Notes: generated from the sequence alone by a model not told the origin. Shown: positions 35,084 to 43,640, counted from the first letter of the stretch. The stretch: DNA of 64,000 bases from JAVSMW01 sp032027005 (GCA_032027005.1 JAVSMW010000004.1:276625-340624), one strand, 5' to 3'. A program made the numbers and translations.

Positions 35084-35433
35084 ATGACCACTCCCTCTTT
35101 AATCTAACGTTTTCTCCTGTTTACTAAGTCTTCCTTAGTTTTCCACATTGTTTCAGACTAGCCACATGGACGTCATTCCTATTTATGCANTTATTTAAGG
35201 GTCACTTCGCGAGAGCTGACACCTCGTATGTTAACAGGAGGTACTCTTTTTTTCAAACCTCATTTTTGTTCATTACAGGAATGCTCCTTTATTAATTTGT
35301 GTTACCTCGTAAGTTTCACTTTATGTATCAATTAGCTATGTCCTCAGCAACATTGTAGTTAATTTTATTTTAATATAAAATCTCAAAATTTATACTTAAT
35401 TATGCGCGAAATATATCTCCATTTTTTCCCTTT
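35084..35433. other. 350-bp AT-rich spacer with one ambiguous base
   Basis: No gene is supported here. Base 35190 is N. CTCGTAAG occurs near 34902 and again near 35307. A weak 5-bp hairpin with T-run (ACCTC/GAGGT, about 35221-35255) could be a plus-strand terminator but has no gene before it. Confidence 0.4.
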
Positions 35434-36621
35434 TTACAATATCACTATTTCATCTGGAGTTGAAGTAAGTCTTGCCACACCACTTTCCGTCAGCACCCAG
35501 GTATTCTCTATACCTACAACTCCCTCCCCGGGGAAAGCAAACTTTGGTTCCACAGCAAAGACCATTCCAGGCTGCAGGCTTAATTTAACACCGGCTGCCA
35601 GAACAGGCAGTTCATCAAGTTCCAAGCCGACTCCATGCCCCAAAAATTTTGCCTGGTCGGGTCCAAAGCCCATAAAGTTTTCGGATAAACCCGCCGCTTC
35701 AGCCATTTCCAGGGCCAGCTGATGCAATTCACTGCCGCAAATCCCAGGCTCAATTCTGTTAATCACGGCATCCTGTATCTTGCGCGAAAGCTCAAAGGCT
35801 TCCGCCAGTTTTCCGGACATTGGCCCAATGGAAAAAATCCTGGTCTGATCAGTAATGTAGCTATCCCAAACTCCTGCAATATCAACAATAATCGGCTCAT
35901 TATCAGATATTGCCTTTAACCCGGCACTTTGCGGCTGGCTTGGTGTTAACCCTGTTCCGTTGGCGGGTCCATCAAAAGAAGATGGTGTAACCGCAGTTGC
36001 TCCGGCTGCAACGACCCCAAAAAATGAAGACTGGTTAAAGGAACGAACATTCACGACACCTGAGTGCCCTAATGCCCTGGCTTTTCCTTCAATCCGAGCG
36101 GCAAGTTCAATTTCCGACATGCCTTCCCGGATCATCCCTGGGATAGCTCTGAAAAGTTCATTCATTTTTTGGCCAGAAAACCTCTGCAAGCCGACTTCAA
36201 AGTCTGATTTGATCATCCTCATCGCCCTGATAAATCCTGAAGCATCCACCAGCTTTGATTGCTCAAAAATCTGCCGGTACAATAAATAATTTGCCGCAGG
36301 AATTACATCCAATTCCACACCCAGAGTCTGTGGTATCTTATAACCATTGGCAGCCAGGATACCGGGAATTTTCTTAATACTGGAGACACTTATTATTTTG
36401 TCCAGAGGTGATTCCTGAATGGCTCTGTCGAGACTTTTCCTGACCATGAGGACGGGCTCTCCTTGTGCCGGCACATACAAATGAGCATTCTGGGCCGTTC
36501 CCGTTAAGTAAAAAAGGTCAACAGACTGTACTACCAGAACCCCATCTACCTGATTTTCCACCAGCATGTCCTGTAATTTGTTAATTCTTGCCTGAATCTC
36601 ACTCTTGGGTGTGTACAACAA
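35434..36621 (-). CDS. M24 family metallopeptidase (Xaa-Pro dipeptidase-like)
   Basis: A 395-aa protein with a creatinase-like N-domain (about 1-150) and the pita-bread catalytic domain. Metal ligands are visible: aspartates in VDIAGVWDSYITDQTRIF, the histidine in LGHGVGLELDELP, and glutamates in FAVEPKF and GIENTWVLT. Cytoplasmic cleavage of X-Pro peptides is the family activity. TTG start with AGGAGG 8 nt upstream. It is preceded by a dispersed-repeat segment also found upstream of two other genes. Confidence 0.92.
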   Translation of the reverse strand: MLYTPKSEIQARINKLQDMLVENQVDGVLVVQSVDLFYLTGTAQNAHLYVPAQGEPVLMVRKSLDRAIQESPLDKIISVSSIKKIPGILAANGYKIPQTLGVELDVIPAANYLLYRQIFEQSKLVDASGFIRAMRMIKSDFEVGLQRFSGQKMNELFRAIPGMIREGMSEIELAARIEGKARALGHSGVVNVRSFNQSSFFGVVAAGATAVTPSSFDGPANGTGLTPSQPQSAGLKAISDNEPIIVDIAGVWDSYITDQTRIFSIGPMSGKLAEAFELSRKIQDAVINRIEPGICGSELHQLALEMAEAAGLSENFMGFGPDQAKFLGHGVGLELDELPVLAAGVKLSLQPGMVFAVEPKFAFPGEGVVGIENTWVLTESGVARLTSTPDEIVIL

Positions 36622-36644
36622 TGTGATTACCTCCTAAATTAAAT

Positions 36645-36765
36645 GTATAGTCTCTCGAAAATTAAATCTCCATTATACTCAATGCTTGCCGCACTGGACT
36701 TTTTCATTTTTCCTCCACTCCATCCGGCTCAAAAGAAAACGCAGAGGTAGCAGAGGATGCAAAGT
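36645..36765. repeat. upstream dispersed repeat, copy 2
   Basis: CTCTCGAAAATTAA, CACTGGACTTTTTC and CTCCACTCCATCC followed by AAAGAAAACGCAGAGG. On the minus strand it contains GAGTATAATGG, a possible -10 box facing the M24 peptidase gene. The best-preserved of the three copies. Confidence 0.7.
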
Positions 36766-36900
36766 ACACAGTTTTCTCTGTTTTCTCAAACCATTAAATT
36801 GTGCCTTTGAGTACCTCTCTTTTTATCTCTGCGTTATTTTTTTAAGAAGCCGCGGATGAACGCCGATGAACGCTGATGGTTCGTATAAACATATAAAATT
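36766..36900. repeat. CTCTGCG and GCGGATGAACGC degenerate repeats
   Basis: CTCTTTTTATCTCTGCGTTATTTTT and CCGCGGATGAACGCCGATGAACGCTGATGG (in pieces) belong to the degenerate intergenic repeats scattered through the window. With the preceding repeat they fill most of the 450-bp spacer; the rest of the spacer up to 37073 shows no gene. Confidence 0.6.
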
Positions 36901-37073
36901 TATTCTCTAAACCGATAATAAATCCCTTTTGACGCTACTACTTTTTATAGCTGTTACCTGCCAAATCCATCAATACTATGATTTTCCTTCCTATGTGCAG
37001 CAGGATTCGGTGTTTTCGGGCAGAATTTACTTATACGGATAAAGTTCAACAAATTTGAAGGGAGAAGGTAAAA

Positions 37074-37616
37074 TTGCAAAGACTCAGATTCAGTCTAATT
37101 ATTGTTGTAATGTTTTCAGCAGCCGTTTTGCTTTTGACAGGCTGTGGCGGCAGTAAATATGCGGCCAAAGTTAATGATTCTTACATAACAAAAGATGAGT
37201 TTCAGGAAACTTTTAACGAGGTACTCAAATATTATGAAACAACTGCCAGGAAACTTAAGGATACAGAGAAGGCATTTCTTAAGCAAGAAACTCTTGACCG
37301 CTTAATTAATGAAGAAATTGTTTCTCAGGCTGCTGCCCTTAAGGGAGTTTCAGTACCTGATAAACAGGTTGATGAATATATCAATGATCTGAAGCAACGG
37401 GTTCAAGACCCCAAAAAGTATCAGGAACTTCTGGAGGATCGCGCTTATAGTGAAAAAGATTGGCGGGAAAGGCTGAAAGTTAAGTTTTTAACTGATGCCT
37501 TGTCTGAGGAGGTAACTAAAAATGTTACCGACCCCATTGCCAAAAAAGAGACATTTGATAAATATGTGGCTGACCTTAGAAAAGACGCTTCAATCAAAAT
37601 TTACGAGAAATTTTAA
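37074..37616 (+). CDS. SurA/PrsA N-domain-like lipoprotein
   Basis: A 180-aa lipoprotein. Signal peptide with lipobox LLTGC near residue 25, then a SurA-type chaperone domain (AAKVNDSYITKDEFQETFNEV and LKQETLDRLINEEIVSQAA). The peptidyl-prolyl isomerase domain of PrsA is absent, so it is probably a chaperone for exported proteins rather than an isomerase. TTG start with GGGAGAAGG upstream. It stands alone. Confidence 0.87.
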   Translation: MQRLRFSLIIVVMFSAAVLLLTGCGGSKYAAKVNDSYITKDEFQETFNEVLKYYETTARKLKDTEKAFLKQETLDRLINEEIVSQAAALKGVSVPDKQVDEYINDLKQRVQDPKKYQELLEDRAYSEKDWRERLKVKFLTDALSEEVTKNVTDPIAKKETFDKYVADLRKDASIKIYEKF

Positions 37617-37753
37617 GGTGCATTTTTCCAATTAAGCGCTAAAACAACAATTTAGCACACTAAAGCCGCATTTCAACCCAAGGAACAAGGAATTATTTGT
37701 TAAATGTTGAAATATATTAGTGAGTTCCTAAAGCTCACCCATACTCCCAGCAA

Positions 37754-37783
37754 GAACACCTGCCGACTGCACCGGCAGGTGTT
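37754..37783 (+). terminator. GC-rich hairpin 3' of the SurA-like gene
   Basis: AACACCTGCCG pairs with CGGCAGGTGTT. The tail CGTCATTTGA is weak. It lies about 140 bp after the lipoprotein stop codon. Confidence 0.45.
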
Positions 37784-37791
37784 CGTCATTT

Positions 37792-37911
37792 GATCCGATG
37801 GCTAAGCGCCACTAAGACTTCGGCTTCTGTAAAGGAGTAAAGTGGCGCTAAGCCCCTGGATAAGTTCAACTAAACTTCAGGTGGAGTTTTAGCTCCACCT
37901 GAAGTAAGTTT
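37792..37911 (+). repeat. structured dispersed repeat, family 2, copy F
   Basis: ATCC, then a 14-bp stem GGCTAAGCGCCACT/AGTGGCGCTAAGCC, then GGAT closing the outer stem. AAGTTCAACTAAA and a second hairpin (CTTCAGGTGGAG/CTCCACCTGAAG) follow. Nearly the same 120 bp recurs at 56166-56288. The apical part of the first hairpin differs between copies while the stem is kept, which suggests selection on RNA or DNA structure. Confidence 0.85.
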
Positions 37912-38027
37912 CCTTTATGTATAATTTAGCCTCCCGGATAAAAGACTAAAAAGCGGAAGATTTTTTACCTGAGGGGAGGTGGCCCTGGTAAAAATATACA
38001 TTATGTATAAAGTTTGCCGGGAATATA

Positions 38028-39737
38028 TTGAAACTTGTCGATAATAATGTTTCGCCAAAGGTAGCCTACTTTTGCATGGAATTTGGCCTGGACCACAAAC
38101 TGCCGATATATGCAGGCGGACTCGGTATTTTGGCCGGAGACTATATGAAAGCAGCAAAAGATTTAGGGGCGCCAATAGTAGGAATTGGGATCCTGTGGAA
38201 TCAGGATTACACGGAACAGTTCATAAATGAGGAAGGTTATCCTTATGACATTTACCCCAATTACGATTTTTCGGAAGTAAAAGAAACGGGTATCACCGTT
38301 AACGTCAGAGTCAGGGGTGCTGATGTCACATGTAAAGTGCATATGGTCGACCAGTTTGGGAATGCACCAATCTACCTGCTGGATACGAACTTCCCTGGTT
38401 CAGAGCACGGCTGGATGACAAACCGTTTGTATGGCGGGGTAGCCCAGGACCGGGTAGCTGCCGAAATGATTCTGGGCATCGGAGGAGTCCGTGCGCTCAG
38501 AGCCTTAGGCCTCGATACTGATATTTATCACTTCAACGAAGGCCATGCGGTATTTGCAGGTATAGAATTAATCCGCGAAAAAATGCAGAACGGGAAAATG
38601 TCATTTCATGAGGCCTGGAAATCAACCCAGAAGGAAGTGGTGTTTACCACCCACACACCTGTCGAAGCCGGCAACGAGGTTTGGGACCACAGCTTGCTCC
38701 AGCATATGGAAGCTTACAACGGGATGAGTTTTGAACAGATGCGCGAACTGGGTGAAGATCCCTTTAATATGACTATTGCCGCACTGCGTTTATCCAACAT
38801 CGCCAATGCCGTTTCCAAACTCCACGGCCAGACGGCCAGGGAGATGTGGGGCAAGGTTTATGAAACAGCGCCAATCATCTCTATTACTAACGGAGTTCAT
38901 GTGGACACCTGGCAGGATAAGGAAATTAGAGTGGCTTTTGAACATGGGGATGACCTGCGGGAGCCTCACCTGAAATGTAAAACACGTCTTATTGATTTTG
39001 TCAAACAACATACAAGAGCAACAATGAATCCGGATGCCCTGCTGATCGGTTTTGCCAGAAGGGCCGCACCTTACAAAAGAAGCGAGCTGATATTCCGCAA
39101 TGTTGAAGTAATTGAACCTTTGCTGAGAGAAGGCAAAATTCAGCTGATATTCTCCGGAAAAGCTCACCCAAATGATACGCTTGGGAAGGACATTATCGCA
39201 GAACTCGTAAAAATGGATCGTAAATACAGAGATTCCGTTGTTTTTCTGGAAAACTACAACATGGAAATAGCTAAACTTATGGTCCGGGGTTGTGACGTCT
39301 GGCTTAACAATCCCAGAAGACCGTTAGAGGCCAGTGGAACCTCCGGGATGAAGGCTGCTGTGAACGGGGTCTTAAACCTCAGTGTTGTTGACGGGTGGGT
39401 TGCCGAAGGACCTCAGCACGGTGTCAGCGGTTGGCTGCTATGTACCTCATGCGGCAGTTGTGAACACATTAGCAGCCAGGATGAACGTGATTTGCGCAAC
39501 CTTTATCATGTCCTGTTAAATGAGGTAATCCCGACTTTTTACGATAACCCCAACAGGTGGCATAATATGATGCGGGCCAGTATTGACATGGCGCATTACC
39601 AGTTCTCATCAAATAGAATGTTAAGAGAGTATTATGATGTACTTTATCACAAAACTGCCCTGCTCCAAAAGGATATCAGTTCTTCCCATTATCCGAATGA
39701 GACAGCCCAACATTTAGGGTCGCACCAGTACCAGTAA
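38028..39737 (+). CDS. alpha-glucan (glycogen) phosphorylase, short form
   Basis: A 569-aa GT35 enzyme that releases glucose-1-phosphate from alpha-glucans. It starts at once with KVAYFCMEFGLDHKLPIYAGGLG, as in the short bacterial alpha-glucan phosphorylases, and lacks the DUF3417 domain of longer ones. The PLP site is ASGTSGMKAAVNG near residue 440. The TTG start has only a weak binding site (GGGAA), so the exact start is uncertain. It is a single gene without glycogen-synthesis neighbours. Confidence 0.92.
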   Translation: MKLVDNNVSPKVAYFCMEFGLDHKLPIYAGGLGILAGDYMKAAKDLGAPIVGIGILWNQDYTEQFINEEGYPYDIYPNYDFSEVKETGITVNVRVRGADVTCKVHMVDQFGNAPIYLLDTNFPGSEHGWMTNRLYGGVAQDRVAAEMILGIGGVRALRALGLDTDIYHFNEGHAVFAGIELIREKMQNGKMSFHEAWKSTQKEVVFTTHTPVEAGNEVWDHSLLQHMEAYNGMSFEQMRELGEDPFNMTIAALRLSNIANAVSKLHGQTAREMWGKVYETAPIISITNGVHVDTWQDKEIRVAFEHGDDLREPHLKCKTRLIDFVKQHTRATMNPDALLIGFARRAAPYKRSELIFRNVEVIEPLLREGKIQLIFSGKAHPNDTLGKDIIAELVKMDRKYRDSVVFLENYNMEIAKLMVRGCDVWLNNPRRPLEASGTSGMKAAVNGVLNLSVVDGWVAEGPQHGVSGWLLCTSCGSCEHISSQDERDLRNLYHVLLNEVIPTFYDNPNRWHNMMRASIDMAHYQFSSNRMLREYYDVLYHKTALLQKDISSSHYPNETAQHLGSHQYQ

Positions 39738-39759
39738 GTGGAGAGTGAACTTTCCACTC

Positions 39760-40150
39760 ATAACTTCTCTGAAAGTGTTTAAGAAAAATATCTGCCGCGG
39801 ATAAACGGGATTAACGCTGATAAAGAAAAAAAGAGTTTCGAGTGAGCGGCTGAAAACATGACGCAGAGATTAACAGGAGAGGATAGAACAGAGACGCAGA
39901 GAGTGTGCTGTAACAATACCAACCAGTAAGCAGTTGGCAGTATGTGGTAGTCAATAAACAATAGAATAATAAAGCGGTTTACTTAATGTCTAATTTTTCA
40001 CCGCTACTGCTAACTGCTAGCTGCCGACTGCTAACTTATGTTTCTCTCCGCCTCTGTACTACTAAGTAGTGTTAATGAGCACCTCTCTTTTTAGCCTCTG
40101 CGTTATTTTTAAAGTCCCCGTTTCTTTACATCCGTGTTTATCATCCGCGG
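39760..40150. repeat. cluster of CAGAG, GCGGATAAAC and CTGCTAACTG degenerate repeats
   Basis: The 455-bp spacer between the phosphorylase and the flavoprotein gene is filled with paired, partly inverted units: CCGCGGATAAACGGG with ATCCGCGGTTAAA, GACGCAGAG with CTCTGCGTTA, and AGCAGTTGGCAG with CTGCTAACTGC. No gene is supported; the units are arranged as a broad, imperfect foldback. Confidence 0.65.
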
Positions 40151-40193
40151 TTAAATTTCTACTATTATTAACCATAGCTGGGCAGGGCAGTCT

Positions 40194-40862
40194 TTACTCT
40201 GCCAACCTTTGCCCCAGCTCATATGCTCTGCCGAGCACTGCTTCATTCCTGGCCACAGCATTTTCAGCATAAGCCTCGGTATCCTGCACACCATACTTCC
40301 GGGCTTGCGCCCGCCATTCTTCTTTGGTAAATACAATGGCCCCTTTGGCATTAATCCCGACAGCGATAATTTCTTCCATAAAACCCCCGTTCTGCAAGGA
40401 ACCCATCATTCTCCGCAATAATTTCAGGGCATCATCGGCACACTCGGGAGTAGGTGCGCCGGCAGCCAGAACAATGACTATATTCCGTTTACGGGTCTCC
40501 AGTCTGGTGACAGATTTCAGACCGCCTCCAGGTACATATGTCACTTTGCTGATTACCCCCATCATCCGATCCAGCATTATTTTGAGCTGCCCGGTCATAT
40601 AGTTTCCGTAAATCGGCGACCCAATGACTACAGCATCAGATTCCTCAATTTTCCTGACTATCCCTTGCAGACCATCCTGTTGCCGACAGATACCCTCCTG
40701 GCGGCATTCTAGGCAACCCTGGCAGGAATTAAGCTTTAGATCATCAACAAATATTTTTTCAGTGACGGCCCCCTGCTCATCTGCTCCCCGGAGTATTCTG
40801 TCTATCACAATATCAGTGTTGCCTCCTTTGCGGAAACTTCCGTTGATGGCTAATATTTTCAT
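40194..40862 (-). CDS. iron-sulfur flavoprotein (NADPH-dependent FMN reductase family)
   Basis: A 222-aa protein with a flavodoxin-like fold (ILAINGSFRKGGNTD at the start) and the compact cysteine motif CX2CX2CX5C (CQGCLECRQEGIC, about residues 47-59) that binds a 4Fe-4S cluster in Isf-type proteins. The FMN-binding GSPIYGNYMTGQLK region is present. Members shuttle electrons from ferredoxin and help with oxidative stress in anaerobes. Single gene. Confidence 0.9.
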   Translation of the reverse strand: MKILAINGSFRKGGNTDIVIDRILRGADEQGAVTEKIFVDDLKLNSCQGCLECRQEGICRQQDGLQGIVRKIEESDAVVIGSPIYGNYMTGQLKIMLDRMMGVISKVTYVPGGGLKSVTRLETRKRNIVIVLAAGAPTPECADDALKLLRRMMGSLQNGGFMEEIIAVGINAKGAIVFTKEEWRAQARKYGVQDTEAYAENAVARNEAVLGRAYELGQRLAE

Positions 40863-41010
40863 ATGTTACCGCCTCGTTTCGACTTTTTTAAAATAATCTC
40901 GGCTATTTATATTCTGGAGTAGTAATAATTTCTCCTGCTAAAAAATTCACATTTAGCTTCAACTTAAATGGATCACTCAGCCATTGAAATTAACGGACAT
41001 CCTATTGATC

Positions 41011-41223
41011 TGATTATGCTACGCCGAACAATACAAGGCAGCCGGTTTCGGCGCTGTTGACACATTCGGCGGTCATGCTCATGATGCTCTGATGCTGGTT
41101 GTTAAGGCAATCGAAAAAGCCGGGGCTGACAAAGCCAAAATCAGGGATGAACTTGAAGCTTCCAAAAACTTTGTGGGTATCACCGGTGTTTTAAGCATCC
41201 CTCTTGCTTTTATTCTTTACTAA
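41011..41223 (+). pseudogene. remnant of a branched-chain amino acid binding protein (LivK-type)
   Basis: An open stretch from about 41014 encodes AEQYKAAGFGAVDTFGGHAHDALMLVV (in part) and RDELEASKNFVGITGV. This matches the C-terminal third of family 1 periplasmic leucine/isoleucine/valine binding proteins (FGGHAYDAL and LE..FVG..G patterns). There is no start, no signal peptide and no liv transporter genes, and the end overlaps the 3' end of the next gene. A fragment left by deletion or recombination. Confidence 0.8.
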
Positions 41224-42691
41224 TCGTCCAGATTGCTCCTGTGCGAGCTTGCGATGGTCTCCCCAAATCTCCAGGATTTCCGAAATCAACAATAAAAAGT
41301 TCTTTCCCCTGTGGGCCAAATCTAGCCTGGATAGGATGAAAAGGTCCTTTTTCAGAACCGGGATTTAAAATTACCATAAAATCATTAACCTCGCCGGTGT
41401 CATTATTTATCCTTACCACGCTAAAACCGGCAGGCTCCGGCAAAAGTTCACCTGCATGATATAAATGCCCGTACAGAGCTACAAAAGCCTCCCCCTGATA
41501 TCCAAAATTACTGCTGGTAGAAAAACTGAATTTAGCCGGTGTTGAATGTGGAGGGATTTTAGCTGCCGGTCCCGCAGCCAGAGGCGGTTGGTTTTTAATC
41601 AGAAATTGCGGCTGGGGCCCCTGAGGCGGCATAAAATTGGGATCTGTAAGGGGGACTCCGGCATTGTAATCTGGCCAGCCGTACCACTCGCCCAGGTGAA
41701 TTTCTGCGAAAGTATCCCAGGCATCATTAACCGGGCGGCTGCCCCGGTTATCCATGCCATTATCTGTGGCAAACAAAATTCCGCCGGGCGAAAAGCCTAA
41801 ACCGAAGGGATTGTGGAGACCGTCAGCATATACCTGCAGTCCCGAGCCATCCGGATTTGCCTGATAGACCGCACCATTACAAGGGAAATCCTTATTCACA
41901 AGCTGATTATTCCTGCCGGGGGTGCCAAAAGGTTTGAAGGCCACGGTAACAGCAGAATCACCAGTTGCGGGAGATAAGGAATTCTCGCTGACAAAATTCT
42001 GGCTGGCCAATTCGTATTTTCGGTAGGTTAAATCGTGGTATTTGGGCCTTTTGGTCAGCCACTTGTTGTCTGGGCCAACCACCCCTGAATTGGTAGCTGT
42101 TCCAAGGCCAAAATACATCATCTCATCAGGACCGAATACCACATCTCCCAGCCCATGGTCTCCTCCTGTGGGCAGACCCCTGATAACTACTTCTCGCTGC
42201 CCGGATGGAGTTATCCTGGTAATTTGACCCGGGTAGCCTGATTCAGCTGCGTAAAAATCACCATTATGCCAGGTCAGACCCAGCACCGGCGGAGTTAACC
42301 CCCGGACAATCTCTGTGGTTGAACCATCAGGACTAACCTTCAGGATGCCGGCCGGACGCTGCACATTACCGGCCTTGTACCCTGATTCCAGGACGAACAT
42401 CTCGCCGATATTATTAAAAGTTATGGCACTGGGAAATGTCAGGTTTTTGACGGTTTTAGTGATCCGATACCCCAATGGAATTTGGACGCCTATTTCAGTG
42501 TCAACAGCCTGGCTTTTGCCTCGACCCAAATCCGGAATGCAAATTTCCTCCCCGGCTTTTAGCTTCAAAGGATTTGATAAACCGGGATTGGCTGAAATCA
42601 GCCTGGCCAGTTTAACACCATGGGCCCTGGCAATAGATACGATTGTATCACCTTCCTGAACTTTATATATTTTACCATTGCAGATAGGCAT
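41210..42691 (-). CDS. LysM domain fused to glucose/sorbosone dehydrogenase-like beta-propeller
   Basis: A 493-aa protein. A LysM domain (YKVQEGDTIVSIARAHGVK) occupies the first 55 residues. A six-bladed PQQ-type sugar dehydrogenase propeller follows, with motifs such as LPSAITFNNIGEMFVLE, GDHGLGDVVFGPDEMMYFGLG and NPFGLGFSPGGILFATDNGMD. No signal peptide is visible, so it may be attached to the spore or cell wall, like other LysM proteins without signals. The enzymatic activity is not certain, because PQQ-site residues cannot be judged here. The ATG at 42691 has GGAAGGA 8 nt upstream; one at 42697 is possible. Confidence 0.8.
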   Translation of the reverse strand: MPICNGKIYKVQEGDTIVSIARAHGVKLARLISANPGLSNPLKLKAGEEICIPDLGRGKSQAVDTEIGVQIPLGYRITKTVKNLTFPSAITFNNIGEMFVLESGYKAGNVQRPAGILKVSPDGSTTEIVRGLTPPVLGLTWHNGDFYAAESGYPGQITRITPSGQREVVIRGLPTGGDHGLGDVVFGPDEMMYFGLGTATNSGVVGPDNKWLTKRPKYHDLTYRKYELASQNFVSENSLSPATGDSAVTVAFKPFGTPGRNNQLVNKDFPCNGAVYQANPDGSGLQVYADGLHNPFGLGFSPGGILFATDNGMDNRGSRPVNDAWDTFAEIHLGEWYGWPDYNAGVPLTDPNFMPPQGPQPQFLIKNQPPLAAGPAAKIPPHSTPAKFSFSTSSNFGYQGEAFVALYGHLYHAGELLPEPAGFSVVRINNDTGEVNDFMVILNPGSEKGPFHPIQARFGPQGKELFIVDFGNPGDLGRPSQARTGAIWTISKE

Positions 42692-42860
42692 ATCCATCTT
42701 CCTTCCATTAAAAAGAATCACAATGTCATCTTATGTAAATGAGAGATCAGATGTTCCGGTAAAATATAGTTCAACTAGGTGACAATAATTGATTTTAAAT
42801 AATTTTCTTCTAAGAGGGTAGATTAATGATGAATTAACTTACACAGGAGGTGAATTAAGT

Positions 42861-43055
42861 TTGGGGAAGAAAAAGCGTGAGACTGATATTTGGAACGAGA
42901 AAGCCGATAATTTTAGAAATTTTATAGAAGCAAAGGCAGACCAGTATGCTGATCAAGTGGCTCGGAACAAAGAGGGGATATCAGCGGACTTTGAAAAATA
43001 CCCTTTGGATGAAACAACAACTCCCAAAGTATTCCACCCCAATAAAAATGAGTGA
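42861..43055 (+). CDS. small charged hypothetical protein ending in a repeat-borne stop codon
   Basis: A 64-aa lysine- and glutamate-rich protein with a predicted helix (EKADNFRNFIEAKADQYADQ). TTG start with GGAGGTG upstream. The stop TGA (43053-43055) is the last three bases of the GTGA that opens the adjacent dispersed repeat, so the original C-terminus may have been longer. Function unknown. Confidence 0.65.
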   Translation: MGKKKRETDIWNEKADNFRNFIEAKADQYADQVARNKEGISADFEKYPLDETTTPKVFHPNKNE

Positions 43056-43201
43056 ACTCGTTCAACTAAAGTTGAACATCGAGACTTCGGCGGGGGAGTC
43101 TACCCCCACCGAAGCAGAGTACGGGGACCCACTCCCACTTATAGAAGTGGGAGTCTTACGATAGGATAAACTACAGGTGGAGTTTAAAACTCCACCTGTA
43201 G
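43052..43201 (+). repeat. structured dispersed repeat, family 1 copy C joined to a family 2 hairpin
   Basis: GTGA, the three family 1 hairpins, GATAGGATAAA, then a 31-bp near-perfect palindrome (CTACAGGTGGAGTTT and its complement). That palindrome is the counterpart of the last hairpin of family 2. This copy links both families as parts of one modular element. Confidence 0.85.
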
Positions 43202-43243
43202 TTTGATTTGAGTTGAAGATTCTATTCCCACTTTTGGCTGTGG

Positions 43244-43640
43244 TTAGGAGTATATCCCGTCAATAGGCCATCTAAAACGAGACTAGACTGATCGTTCCTG
43301 AAAGTTAGCCAGCTACAAAATTAGGTATTCTGTTTTTTACAGCTGCAACAGGTTCTTTTGATAGAATATTAGCCTTCTGCGGAATCCTTAAGCCTGACAT
43401 ATGAATTCCATGTAAGCAAGAAGTACACCAAATGCACAAAAATCCCCTCATGGTCTTCTGGTCGCCAACATATTGAAAGTCGACTTTCGGAAGACCACAT
43501 TTTGGACATTCAAGAGGTGGGACTGCCGGAAGATTATCTGCTATTGTGATTGCTATTTTGTACCATGATCTGTCAGTTTTCATTTCTTTTTATCCTCTCT
43601 TAAATTTGACATACCTCCTATTGACGGGCTATACTCCCTA
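43244..43640. mobile_element. 397-bp element with 24-bp inverted ends carrying a zinc-ribbon gene
   Basis: The ends read TTAGGAGTATATCCCGTCAA (left) and, inverted on the right, TAGGGAGTATAGCCCGTCAA, matching at 21 of 24 positions over 43244-43267 and 43617-43640. The only gene inside is the minus-strand 92-aa zinc-ribbon protein. There is no transposase, so this would be a non-autonomous unit mobilised in trans, if mobile at all. No clear target duplication is seen. Confidence 0.55.
43305..43583 (-). CDS. small zinc-ribbon protein
   Basis: A 92-aa protein with cysteine pairs CPKCG (about residue 25) and CIWCTSC (about residue 51), likely binding one zinc ion. ATG start with GAGAGGA upstream. 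It lies inside a pair of 24-bp inverted repeats. I do not recognise the family; it could bind nucleic acid or protein. Function unknown. Confidence 0.7.
   Translation of the reverse strand: MKTDRSWYKIAITIADNLPAVPPLECPKCGLPKVDFQYVGDQKTMRGFLCIWCTSCLHGIHMSGLRIPQKANILSKEPVAAVKNRIPNFVAG

Noticed and set aside
35219..35255. Plus-strand terminator
   Set aside because: The stem has only 5 bp and no plus-strand gene lies before it.
37915..38175. Minus-strand 86-codon frame
   Set aside because: Antisense to the start of the glucan phosphorylase gene, no binding site, not protein-like.
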